Shown here: positions 1-6,731 of the stretch, piece by piece
Layout: each line of letters starts with the position of its first letter
Numbering within the stretch: position 1 is the stretch's first letter
NCBI GenBank assembly: GCA_050734915.1
Contig: JBOHUX010000096.1
Span: 1-8,938, forward strand
Direction: 5' to 3'
DNA from: JBOHUX01 sp050734915
Lineage (GTDB): Bacteria > Chloroflexota > Dormibacteria > Dormibacterales > Dormibacteraceae
DNA: 8,938 nucleotides
The notes under the pieces: generated by a model
What the model was told of the DNA's origin: nothing
The model's database searches: none
The model's input: the letters and a program-made list of their open reading frames with translations, nothing else
Program-made: the position numbers and the translations under genes

Positions 1-1034
1 CCTCCATCCTCTCGCTGGCGACCGCGCTGCCCGCCCACCGGATGGCGGCCCAGGCGGGCGCGGACCTGCTCGCCTCGGTCTGGCCGCGGCTGCGGGCCGG
101 CACGCGCGGCGGCGGCCTCGGAAGCGCCAGGTTCACCGTCGAGCCGGCGGCGCGGCTGCTCGAGGAGCGGAGTCTCGGCCAGAGCATGGAGGCGTACACG
201 CGGCACGCGCTGTCGCTGGGTGAGGAGGCCGCCTCCCTCGCGCTCGGCCGCGCCGGGCTCGCCGGCGGGGACGTGGACCTCGTCATCTCGGTCTCCTGCA
301 CCGGCTACCTGGTCCCCTCCCTGGAGGCGCGCCTGGCCGGCCGCCTGGGCCTGCGTCCCGACGTCATCCGACTGCCGATCACAGAGCTGGGCTGCTCGGG
401 TGGCAGCGCCGGCATCGCCTTCGCCCACCGCCACCTGGCGGGATGGCCCCGGCACCGGGTGCTGGTCTTGGCGGTCGAGGTGCCCTCGCTCAACTTCCAG
501 CCCGGCGACACATCGCTGGACAACATGGCGGCTTCGCTGGTGTTCGGGGACGGTGCCGCCGCCGCGGTCATGACCGGGGGCCGCGGCGAGGGCCTGAGCG
601 TCGAGTCGGTCGCCAGCCACCTGGTCCCGGACAGCCTGGCGGTGCTCGGCTACGACCTTCGTGACGACGGATTCCACGTCGTCCTCGACCGCGCCCTGGC
701 GCGCCTGGTTCGCGACTCGCTGGGGCCGGTCGTGGACGGATTCCGGAAGAGTGCCGGCATCGAACGGGTCGACTTCCTGGCCGCGCATGGCGGCGGCCCC
801 CGCATCCTGGAGGCGGTCGAGGGCGCCCTCGGCCTCGACCCCTGTGCCCTCGCGGTATCCCGGCAGCTATTCACCCGCATCGGCAACGTCTCCTCGGCCT
901 CGATCCTGTTCGCGCTGGAGGCGATGGCCGCCTCCCTGGGCGAGGAGCCGGCCGAGGGCCTTGGCCTCGGCTTCGGCCCCGGCCTCAGCATCGAGCTTGC
1001 CCATCTGCGCTGGGCCGGAGGCCGGGCTAGATGA
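1..1034 (+). CDS. Type III polyketide synthase (chalcone/stilbene synthase family), 5' partial
   Basis: This homodimeric thiolase-fold enzyme condenses an acyl-CoA starter with malonyl-CoA units on one active-site cysteine and cyclises the chain to a pyrone or resorcinol-type product. The frame is open to the left edge: the codons before the ATG at 42 read SILSLATALPAHR, a typical family N-terminus, so that ATG is internal and the true start lies outside. Counting from the codon at position 3, 343 residues are visible, so only a short N-terminus is missing. The nucleophile is Cys131 (codon 393-395, LGCSGG). The gatekeeper Phe165 (495-497), His262 (786-788, AAHGGGP) and Asn295 (885-887, GNVSSAS) complete the site, and GFGPGLSIE lies near the C-terminus. 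The gene is convergent with an ICMT-type methyltransferase gene 5 nt away, which favours an alkylpyrone or alkylresorcinol synthase of the BpsA/SrsA kind. Starter and product cannot be read from the sequence. The family call is secure; the product is inference. Confidence 0.93.
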   Translation, partial: SILSLATALPAHRMAAQAGADLLASVWPRLRAGTRGGGLGSARFTVEPAARLLEERSLGQSMEAYTRHALSLGEEAASLALGRAGLAGGDVDLVISVSCTGYLVPSLEARLAGRLGLRPDVIRLPITELGCSGGSAGIAFAHRHLAGWPRHRVLVLAVEVPSLNFQPGDTSLDNMAASLVFGDGAAAAVMTGGRGEGLSVESVASHLVPDSLAVLGYDLRDDGFHVVLDRALARLVRDSLGPVVDGFRKSAGIERVDFLAAHGGGPRILEAVEGALGLDPCALAVSRQLFTRIGNVSSASILFALEAMAASLGEEPAEGLGLGFGPGLSIELAHLRWAGGRAR

Positions 1035-1051
1035 GGCATCTAGAAGATGCC
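1027..1051. terminator. Two overlapping hairpins between convergent genes, possible bidirectional terminator
   Basis: Two perfect 7-bp stems with 3-nt loops share sequence. The first is CTAGATG/CATCTAG (1027-1033 with 1037-1043). The second is GGCATCT/AGATGCC (1035-1041 with 1045-1051). They cannot form together in one transcript. They cover the stop codons of both the PKS and the methyltransferase gene. No T-run follows on either strand, so intrinsic termination is uncertain. The position between tail-to-tail genes makes a terminator or 3'-end stabiliser the simplest reading. Confidence 0.4.
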
Positions 1052-1606
1052 GGGGATGAAGCGGGCCTTGCCCGAGAAGCGCTCCCGGTAGGCGGGGATC
1101 TCCTCCAGCAGCCTCTCCTCGGCCGCGATTCGGCGCGCGACGATGAGGGCGTTGGCGGCCGACAGCACCAGCGCGCTGGCCCAGGCGCCGGCGGCCATCG
1201 GAAGCGCCGCGAACTCGACGATCACGGCCAGGTAGTTGGGGTGCCTGAGGTGGCGGTAGGGCCCCCTCTCGACCGGGTCGAGGCCGGCGGCAACGATGGC
1301 GCGCACGTTCCAGGCTTCGCCGAGCGAGCGGATGCTCCACCATCTGAGCGCGGTCGCGCCGACCAGCAGTGCCAGCCAGGGCCAGGCCGGCCGGGGCCGC
1401 CGGGGTCGGAACCCGACCTCGACCAGGGGCATCACGAAGAGGGCGCCGTGCACCACCACCATCACCGGATATCCGGCGGCCGCCGCCTGGCGTCCCGGGT
1501 GCCGGGCCGAGTGGGTGCGGGAGACGGCCAGCTCGCGCAGGCGCTGGAGGCCCGCGGCTAGGACCACCCCCAGATACCAGGCCGGGATCCGCCGGGCCGG
1601 CGCCAT
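1040..1606 (-). CDS. Isoprenylcysteine carboxyl methyltransferase-family membrane O-methyltransferase (BpsB/YpbQ/SrsB-like)
   Basis: This is a small integral-membrane, SAM-dependent methyltransferase of 188 residues from the ATG at 1606. A TTG two codons upstream (1612) is an equally possible start, and no clear Shine-Dalgarno sequence supports either. Hydrophobic stretches lie near residues 8-26, 42-66, 73-95 and 122-158. The family signature GPYRHLRHPNY is at 115-125, followed by the EE pair at 163-164 and a C-terminal RFIPGIF. The N-terminal QRLRELAVSR and the LRWWSIRSLG stretch match my recollection of the bacterial subgroup typified by YpbQ/BpsB and SrsB, which methylates phenolic or pyrone hydroxyls made by a neighbouring type III PKS. 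The likely substrate is therefore the product of the convergent PKS. That pairing is known from other bacteria, but its use here is inferred. Since the genes are convergent, this one needs its own promoter, presumably in 1607-1723. Confidence 0.85.
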   Translation of the reverse strand: MAPARRIPAWYLGVVLAAGLQRLRELAVSRTHSARHPGRQAAAAGYPVMVVVHGALFVMPLVEVGFRPRRPRPAWPWLALLVGATALRWWSIRSLGEAWNVRAIVAAGLDPVERGPYRHLRHPNYLAVIVEFAALPMAAGAWASALVLSAANALIVARRIAAEERLLEEIPAYRERFSGKARFIPGIF

Positions 1607-1723
1607 GGCCAAGCAATACCACAGTGGCGGCCCCCACCGGGAAGATCTCGGCGAGAGGCACCGGCGCGACCCTCCCAGCCCGGAATATCGCCGGCGAAGG
1701 ACCCCGTTAGCCTGTGAAAAGAG
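1607..1723. promoter_or_regulatory. Divergent intergenic region between methyltransferase and MFS genes
   Basis: This 117-nt gap lies between two divergently transcribed genes, so promoters for both should be here. It contains a perfect 10-bp palindrome, TCGCCGGCGA (1688-1697), which could be an operator half-pair or simple GC-rich chance. TAGCCT at 1708-1713 fits a TANNNT -10 hexamer ending 10 nt before the MFS ATG, which would give a nearly leaderless transcript. No convincing -35 element and no clear promoter for the minus strand were found. The region is supported by gene layout; the individual elements are tentative. Confidence 0.4.
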
Positions 1724-3178
1724 ATGGGCGAGGTGAAGCCGGTCGGGCGCGCCCCGGCCCCCCTCTTGATGGACGGGGCCGCGGAGAGAGACGTCGACTC
1801 CATCCCCTGGACCCCGCAGCTGGTCAGGGTCATGGCGGGGCTGATGGTGGCCATGTTCGTCGCCGCCATGGATGCGACGGTGGTGGGGACGGCGCTGCCG
1901 ACCATCGCTCGCGAGCTGGGCGGCTTCTCGCTCTATCCATGGGTGTTCACCGGCTACCTGCTGACGGGGACGACCACGGTCCCCATCTGGGGACGCCTGG
2001 CGGACGTCTTCGGCCGCAAGCGGGTCCTCCTGGCCGGGCTCGCCATCTTCGTGGCCGCCTCGGTCCTCTGCGGCATCGCTCCCAGCATGCTAGTGCTGAT
2101 CGCCTTCCGCACCCTGCAGGGCGTCGGCGCCGGGTGCCTGCAGCCGCTCGTCATGACCGTCGTCGGCGACATCTTCCCTCTCCGCCAGCGTGCCCGTCTG
2201 CAGGGCGCGTTCAGCGCGATGTGGGCGCTGGCCGCGGTCGGCGGGCCGCTCCTGGGGGCGGGATTCGTGTCCACCATCGGATGGCGCTGGATCTTCGACA
2301 TCAACCTTCCCGTCGGCCTCGTGGCGGCGGCGCTGATCTGGGGCTACCGGGAGCGGCGGCCGGCCGGCGAACGGGGGCGCATCGACCTCTGGGGCGCCCT
2401 CCTGCTCACCGCCGGCATCGCGCTCCTGCTCTGGGGGCTCGGCGCCGGCACGGTGGGCGCACAGCCCAGGTGGCCGGTGGTGGCGGGGGGCGCCGTCCTC
2501 CTGGGCGCCTTTGCGTTCGCCGAGCGGCGGAGCGTGGCGCCGACGGTCCCGCTGGAGCTGCTCCGCCACCGCGTGATCGGTCCCGCGGTGCTGGCGGCGG
2601 TGCTGGCGGGCACCCTCTCCTTCGGGCTCACCGCCTACGTGCCGCTCTACGTGCAGGGCGCGCTGGGAGGGAGCCCCTACCAGGCGGGGGCGGCGATCGC
2701 GCCCATGTCACTCGGCTGGCCGGTCGCCTCCGTGCTCTCCGGAAGGCTTCTGGTCCGGACCGGATACCGCCCGCTGGTGGTCGTCGGGGCAGCCTCCATG
2801 GTGCTCGGCTCGCTCATGCTGGCGCTCGATCCCGCCGGCCGCGGGGTGGCCTGGGTGGGCCTCAGCGCGGCGGTGGTGGGCTTCGGGATGGGCATGCTGA
2901 CGACCCCCGTCCTGATCGTCATCCAGAGCTCGGTGGCCTGGGCTCAGCGTGGCGCCGCGACCGCCCTCAACCAGTTCTCGCGGACCATCGGAGGGGCGAT
3001 CGGGATCTCGCTGATGGGCATCCTGCTGGAGGCGCGGATCCACGGCGTGCCGGGGCGCGCCGCCCTGGGGGCGGGCATCCACCTCGTCTACTGGGTGCTG
3101 GTCATCCTGGCGACGGCCACCCTCGTCACCACCGCCGCCATCCTCATCACGGGCCGGAGCCGCCCCGCGGTCGTGTAG
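1724..3178 (+). CDS. MFS transporter, DHA2 (EmrB/QacA) drug:H+ antiporter type, 14 TM
   Basis: This 484-residue inner-membrane protein most likely exports small molecules in exchange for protons. About 14 hydrophobic segments can be counted, as in DHA2 rather than 12-TM DHA1 carriers. The first segment carries the D1-type motif MDATVVGTALP with Asp50. Motif A is GRLADVFGRKR (90-100), motif B is RTLQGVGAG with Arg129, and motif C is GGPLLGA (173-179). WRWIFDINLPVG follows at 187-198, as usual in the family. The cytoplasmic N-terminus before TM1 is about 30 residues. An ATG at 1769 would shorten it by 15, and neither start has a good Shine-Dalgarno sequence; GAAAAGAG abuts the first. The gene is divergent from the methyltransferase gene and convergent with argF. 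Export of the PKS-derived compound is plausible but rests on neighbourhood only, and the substrate is unknown. Confidence 0.93.
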   Translation: MGEVKPVGRAPAPLLMDGAAERDVDSIPWTPQLVRVMAGLMVAMFVAAMDATVVGTALPTIARELGGFSLYPWVFTGYLLTGTTTVPIWGRLADVFGRKRVLLAGLAIFVAASVLCGIAPSMLVLIAFRTLQGVGAGCLQPLVMTVVGDIFPLRQRARLQGAFSAMWALAAVGGPLLGAGFVSTIGWRWIFDINLPVGLVAAALIWGYRERRPAGERGRIDLWGALLLTAGIALLLWGLGAGTVGAQPRWPVVAGGAVLLGAFAFAERRSVAPTVPLELLRHRVIGPAVLAAVLAGTLSFGLTAYVPLYVQGALGGSPYQAGAAIAPMSLGWPVASVLSGRLLVRTGYRPLVVVGAASMVLGSLMLALDPAGRGVAWVGLSAAVVGFGMGMLTTPVLIVIQSSVAWAQRGAATALNQFSRTIGGAIGISLMGILLEARIHGVPGRAALGAGIHLVYWVLVILATATLVTTAAILITGRSRPAVV

Positions 3179-3181
3179 CCG

Positions 3182-3203
3182 CCGGCCTCCGCGGCGCGGC
3201 CGG
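3182..3203. terminator. GC-rich inverted repeat between convergent MFS gene and argF
   Basis: The 32-nt gap between the MFS stop and the argF stop holds a perfect 6-bp inverted repeat, CCGGCC (3182-3187) with GGCCGG (3198-3203), around a 10-nt GC-rich loop. A competing pairing, GCCTC (3185-3189) with GAGGC (3206-3210), is also possible. No T-run follows on either strand. It sits where the arginine operon and the MFS transcript should end, so it may act in termination, but such repeats arise easily at this GC content. Confidence 0.3.
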
Positions 3204-3210
3204 AAGAGGC

Positions 3211-4149
3211 TCAGCGGTCGAGCAGGGTCGCCAGCACCGCCTCTGCGGTCGGCATCCGGTTGGCGGCCTGGTCCCAGACCGCCGAGCTGGGCCCGTCGAT
3301 GACGTCGGCGGTCACCTCGAGCCCCCGGTGGGCGGGGAGGCAGTGCATGAAGATGGCGCCCGGCGCCGCGAGGGCCATCAGCCGGCCATCGACGCGATAG
3401 GGCGCCAGCCGGACGATGCGCTCGAACTCCCGGCCCTCCGAGCCCATCGAGACCCAGACGTCCGTGTAGACGCAGTCGGCACCTGCCACCGCCTCCTCGG
3501 GCGAGCTGACGACGGCCACGCCGCCCCCGCTGCGCCCGACCACCGCCGCCGCCCGCTCCAGCACCTCGCGGTCTGGACGGTGCTCGTCCGGGCAGGCGAC
3601 CTTGATGCCGACGCCAGCCAGCGCGCAGGCCTCGATCAGGGAGTGCACGACATTGCCGCGCCCGTCGCCCAGGAAGGCGACGCGGAGGCCCGGGAGGCGC
3701 CCGAAGCGTTCACGCAGCGTGAGCAGGTCGGCGAGCGCCTGGCACGGGTGGTGATCGTCCGAGAGCGCGTTGACGATGGGGATCGCGGCCACCTCCGCCA
3801 TCTCCTCCAGGCGAAGGTGCGAAAAGGTGCGGACGACAAGCACCGAAGAGTAGGCGGAGATGGCGCGCACGGTGTCGCCGATCGTTTCGCCGCGGCTCAG
3901 CTGCAGCTCGGCCGGATCCATGAAGATCGGCAGCAGCCCCAGCCGGTGCGCGGCCGCCGCGATCGAGAGGCGCGTCCGTGTGGAGGGCTTCTCGAAAAGA
4001 CAGGTCGCGGTCCGTCCGGCCAGGGACGAGGATCGGGCCGGCGCCGGCTCGGCCTTCATGGCGGCGGCGAGGTCGAGCAGGGAGATCAGCTCCTCTTCCC
4101 GAAGGTCGGTGACGCGGAGGAGGTGGCGGGTGGCGACGGCGCTGCTCAC
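3211..4149 (-). CDS. argF: Ornithine carbamoyltransferase
   Basis: This cytoplasmic enzyme transfers the carbamoyl group of carbamoyl phosphate to ornithine, giving citrulline; the family is typically trimeric. The start is a GTG at 4149 whose last two bases belong to the argH stop (GTGA overlap). This gives 312 residues, the normal family length. The carbamoyl-phosphate motif is EKPSTRTR (53-60), HPCQ is at 134-137, the ornithine loop DVWVSMG is at 230-236, and HCLPAHRG starts at 269. SMG together with HCLPAHRG supports true ornithine over acetyl- or succinyl-ornithine as substrate. Two positions differ from the usual consensus: STRTR is followed by LSI rather than the common VSF, and GDGRGNV replaces GDGxNNV. 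It is the last gene of the operon, whereas classical actinobacterial clusters place argF between argD and argR. The frame is open upstream of the GTG to about 4467, relevant to possible slippage from argH. Confidence 0.96.
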   Translation of the reverse strand: MSSAVATRHLLRVTDLREEELISLLDLAAAMKAEPAPARSSSLAGRTATCLFEKPSTRTRLSIAAAAHRLGLLPIFMDPAELQLSRGETIGDTVRAISAYSSVLVVRTFSHLRLEEMAEVAAIPIVNALSDDHHPCQALADLLTLRERFGRLPGLRVAFLGDGRGNVVHSLIEACALAGVGIKVACPDEHRPDREVLERAAAVVGRSGGGVAVVSSPEEAVAGADCVYTDVWVSMGSEGREFERIVRLAPYRVDGRLMALAAPGAIFMHCLPAHRGLEVTADVIDGPSSAVWDQAANRMPTAEAVLATLLDR

Positions 4150-5480
4150 GTGGCCCCCCCCGCCCACCGCCGCAGCCGCGCCGCTTCCCGGGCGACGACG
4201 CGAGCCCTGGCCTCCACCCGGCGGGGGTGGGGGCCGCCGGGCAGATCGCGGCGCCGCAGCGACCGCGCCGCGTCCGTGGCGGGGACGTGGGTTCCCTCCC
4301 GGACCTGGCGCCCCACCTCGCCGTGCGCCAGGCGGAAAGGCGCTCCCGCCGCCACCATGGCCTCGGCGGTGTCGGTGGCGAGAAGGTCGGGGTCGGCGCA
4401 GGCCGCCTCCAGCCGGCCCCGGTTGAACCGCAGCCGCCCGACCAGCAGGCGCGCCGCGGCGAGGCATTGGAGCGCGTTGGCGACGGCCGGGACGAGGTGG
4501 ACGCGGTCCTCCTGGAGGTCGCGGTCGTAGGCGAGCGGGAGTCCTTTGAGGACGGTCGCCAGGCCCACCAGGGAACCCAGGGCCCGGCCGCTGCGCCCCC
4601 GCAGCAGCTCGGCGACGTCGGGGTTGCGCTTCTGCGGCATCAGGCTGGAGCCGGTGGATACCTCGCCCGAATGCTCGAGGAAGCCGAACTCGACGGTCGA
4701 CCAGAGGACGATGTCCTCCGCCAGCCGGCTCAGGTGCAGCCCCACGGTCAGGCAGGCGTAGGCGAGGTCGAGCGCGAAGTCCCGGTCGGCGACGGCGTCG
4801 ATGCTGTTCTGGGTCAGGCGCGCAAAGCCGAGCTGGGCGGCGACAACTCGGCGCCGGAGGGGCAGTGTCGAGCCGGCCAGGGCACCCGAGCCGAGCGGCA
4901 TCTCACCGGCCGCCTCGAAGGCCACCCGCAGCCGGCCGGCGTCGCGCAGGAGCGGCTCGGCGTGGGCGAGCAGGACGTGCCCGGCGGTCACCGGCTGCGC
5001 CCGCTGCAGGTGCGTGTAGCCCGGCATCCGCCAGCCGGCGTGGTCCAGCGCGGAGGCGGCCAGCGCCTCGATCAGGGAGGCCAGCTCGGCGGTCAGCGAG
5101 CGGGCCGAGCGGCGGCAGTAGAGCCGGAGGTCGAGGGCGACCTGATCGTTCCGGGAGCGCCCCGCGTGAAGGCGCCCGGCCGCCTCGGGGACCAGCTCGA
5201 CGAGGCGCCGCTCGACGGCGGTGTGGATGTCCTCGTCGGTGGGCGCGAAGGTGAAGGTCTCCTCGATCAGCTCGATGCGGATCCGGTCCAGACCGGCCTC
5301 CAGCTGCGCCAGGTCGGAGGGGGAGATGAGGCCGGCCTCCGCGAGCCCGCGGGCGTGCGCCCGGCTGCCGTCAACGTCGTGGAGCCAGAGCTCCCGGTCC
5401 AGCTCCAGCGAGGAGGCGAAACGCTCCAGCTCCGGCAGCAGGCCGGCGTCGAGGCGGGATCCCCAGAGCTTGCCATCCAT
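4146..5480 (-). CDS. argH: Argininosuccinate lyase
   Basis: This cytoplasmic enzyme of the fumarase/aspartase superfamily, typically tetrameric, splits argininosuccinate into arginine and fumarate, the last step of the pathway. It has 444 residues, slightly short of the usual 455-470. It begins LWGSRL, a typical N-terminus. The SRND segment is at 109-112, GYTHLQRAQPV carries the catalytic-region His157, and the mobile signature loop GSSLMPQKRNPD is at 277-288 with the serine pair at 278-279. The C-terminal domain, including APFRLAHGEVG, is present but ends in an Arg/Ala-rich tail. The ATG at 5480 lies 6 nt after the argG stop with only a weak ribosome site, so translation may be coupled. Its TGA overlaps the argF GTG by 4 nt, and an eight-G run lies 5 nt upstream of that stop codon. 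Confidence 0.97.
   Translation of the reverse strand: MDGKLWGSRLDAGLLPELERFASSLELDRELWLHDVDGSRAHARGLAEAGLISPSDLAQLEAGLDRIRIELIEETFTFAPTDEDIHTAVERRLVELVPEAAGRLHAGRSRNDQVALDLRLYCRRSARSLTAELASLIEALAASALDHAGWRMPGYTHLQRAQPVTAGHVLLAHAEPLLRDAGRLRVAFEAAGEMPLGSGALAGSTLPLRRRVVAAQLGFARLTQNSIDAVADRDFALDLAYACLTVGLHLSRLAEDIVLWSTVEFGFLEHSGEVSTGSSLMPQKRNPDVAELLRGRSGRALGSLVGLATVLKGLPLAYDRDLQEDRVHLVPAVANALQCLAAARLLVGRLRFNRGRLEAACADPDLLATDTAEAMVAAGAPFRLAHGEVGRQVREGTHVPATDAARSLRRRDLPGGPHPRRVEARARVVAREAARLRRWAGGAT
4154..4161 (-). other. Run of eight G in argH coding strand, candidate -1 slippery site
   Basis: On the coding strand the end of argH reads TGG GCG GGG GGG GCC ACG TGA. The G run gives a G GGG GGG heptamer in the correct register for -1 slippage. 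A -1 shift would skip the argH stop and enter the argF frame just before its GTG. The same run sits about 5 nt upstream of that GTG and might serve as a G-rich ribosome-binding region. Homopolymers of this length are also common sequencing-error sites. Confidence 0.35.
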
Positions 5481-5486
5481 GGCCGC

Positions 5487-6731
5487 TCAGGCGAGCCGCC
5501 GGGGGTCGGGGCCGAGGAGTCGATCGAGATCCACGCCTTGGAGCGCGCCCTGGACGGTGGCCGCGGTGCGCAGGCCCAGGCCCCAGAGCGAGATGAACCC
5601 GGCCGCCGCCGTCTGATCGAACTCGTCATCGCCGCCGTAGGTCGCCAGCTGGAGGCGGTAGAGCTGGTCGGGCGACTTCCGGCCCACCACCTGGACCGAG
5701 CCCCGGTAGAGCTTGAGCCTCACCTGCCCCCGCACATGGCGCTGGGTGTGGGCCACGAAGGCGTGGAGCGCCTCCCGGAGGGGGCTGAACCAGAGGCCGT
5801 CGTAGACCATCTGCGCCCACTGCCGCGCGACCGTGTCCTTGAAGCGGGCGACGTCCTTGGTGAGGGTGATGTCCTCGAGCGCCTGGTGCGCCTGGAGCAG
5901 GAGCACCGCCGCCGGGGCCTCGTAGATCTCGCGCGACTTGATGCCGATCAGCCGGTTCTCCAGGTGGTCGATGCGGCCCACCCCGTGCTCGCCACCGATC
6001 CGGTTCAGCTCCGCCACCAGCTCCGCCCCCTCGAGCGGGCGGCCGTCCAGGCTGACCGGGATTCCCTCTTCGAACCCGATCTCCAGGTAGGCCGGCCGGC
6101 TGGGGCAGTCGTCGGGCGCGCGCGTCCACTCGAAGACGGCGGCGGGCGGCTCCTGCCAGGGATCCTCGAGCACGCCCGCCTCCACCGAGCGGCCCCAGAG
6201 GTTCTCGTCGGTCGAGTAGGGCGACTCGGCCGTGGCCGGGATCGGGATCGCATTGGCGGCCGCGTACTCGATCTCCTGATCGCGGTTCATCCCCCACTCG
6301 CGTACGGGCGCGATCACCTCCAGGCCAGGGGCGAGCGCCGCGGTGGCGACGTCCAGGCGGACCTGGTCGTTGCCCTTGCCGGTGCAGCCGTGGGCGACGG
6401 CGGTCGCGCCCTCCCGGCGGGCGACCGCGACCAGCATCGCGGCGATCAGCGGGCGACCGATCGCGGTCGCCAGCGGATACTCCGTCTCGTAGACGGCCCC
6501 GGCCTGGAGCGTGGGCCAGACGAACTGGGTGACGAAGGGGCGGCGCCCGTCCACGACGTAGGCGGCCCAGGCCCCGATCTGGAGCGCCCGCGCCTGGATC
6601 GCGTCGAGATCCCTCTTCTCGCCCAGATCGACGGTGAGGGCGACCACGTCCCAGTCCCGGTCCTTGAGCCACCGGATGGCGACCGAGGTGTCGAGGCCGC
6701 CGGAATATGCCAGGACCAGCTTACGGGCCAA
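5487..6731 (-). CDS. argG: Argininosuccinate synthase
   Basis: This cytoplasmic N-type ATP pyrophosphatase joins citrulline and aspartate, using ATP, to form argininosuccinate, the substrate of ArgH encoded next. It has 414 residues, near the family norm of about 400. The N-terminal ATP PP-loop AYSGGLDTSV is at 8-17. AHGCTGKGNDQVR is at 113-125 and PYSTDENLWGRSVE at 171-184, both family hallmarks. The start is a TTG at 6731, chosen because MARKLVLAYSGG is the canonical beginning and no better start is in frame nearby. It lies inside the end of argR, giving an 11-nt overlap, with a possible Shine-Dalgarno AAGGCGG about 9 nt upstream. The rare start could keep its translation low or tie it to argR translation. 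Confidence 0.97.
   Translation of the reverse strand: MARKLVLAYSGGLDTSVAIRWLKDRDWDVVALTVDLGEKRDLDAIQARALQIGAWAAYVVDGRRPFVTQFVWPTLQAGAVYETEYPLATAIGRPLIAAMLVAVARREGATAVAHGCTGKGNDQVRLDVATAALAPGLEVIAPVREWGMNRDQEIEYAAANAIPIPATAESPYSTDENLWGRSVEAGVLEDPWQEPPAAVFEWTRAPDDCPSRPAYLEIGFEEGIPVSLDGRPLEGAELVAELNRIGGEHGVGRIDHLENRLIGIKSREIYEAPAAVLLLQAHQALEDITLTKDVARFKDTVARQWAQMVYDGLWFSPLREALHAFVAHTQRHVRGQVRLKLYRGSVQVVGRKSPDQLYRLQLATYGGDDEFDQTAAAGFISLWGLGLRTAATVQGALQGVDLDRLLGPDPRRLA

Noticed and set aside
42..44. ATG as the start of the PKS gene
   Set aside because: The codons before it read as the conserved family N-terminus and the frame is open to the edge, so the ATG is internal.
867..1661. A 264-residue minus-strand frame spanning the methyltransferase gene and the PKS end
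   Set aside because: The methyltransferase motifs are in another frame; this translation is a Pro/Arg/Gly-rich shadow crossing the PKS coding region.
1607..1723. ARG-box operator for ArgR within the window's gaps
   Set aside because: No AT-rich imperfect palindrome of the ARG-box type was seen here or in 3179-3210; the operon promoter is outside the window.
1714..4530. A 938-residue open frame on the plus strand overlapping the MFS gene and running antisense through argF into argH
   Set aside because: It is a by-product of GC-rich codon use: the translation is a low-complexity Arg/Gly/Ala/His mix with no family motifs, while the MFS, argF and argH frames are clearly real.
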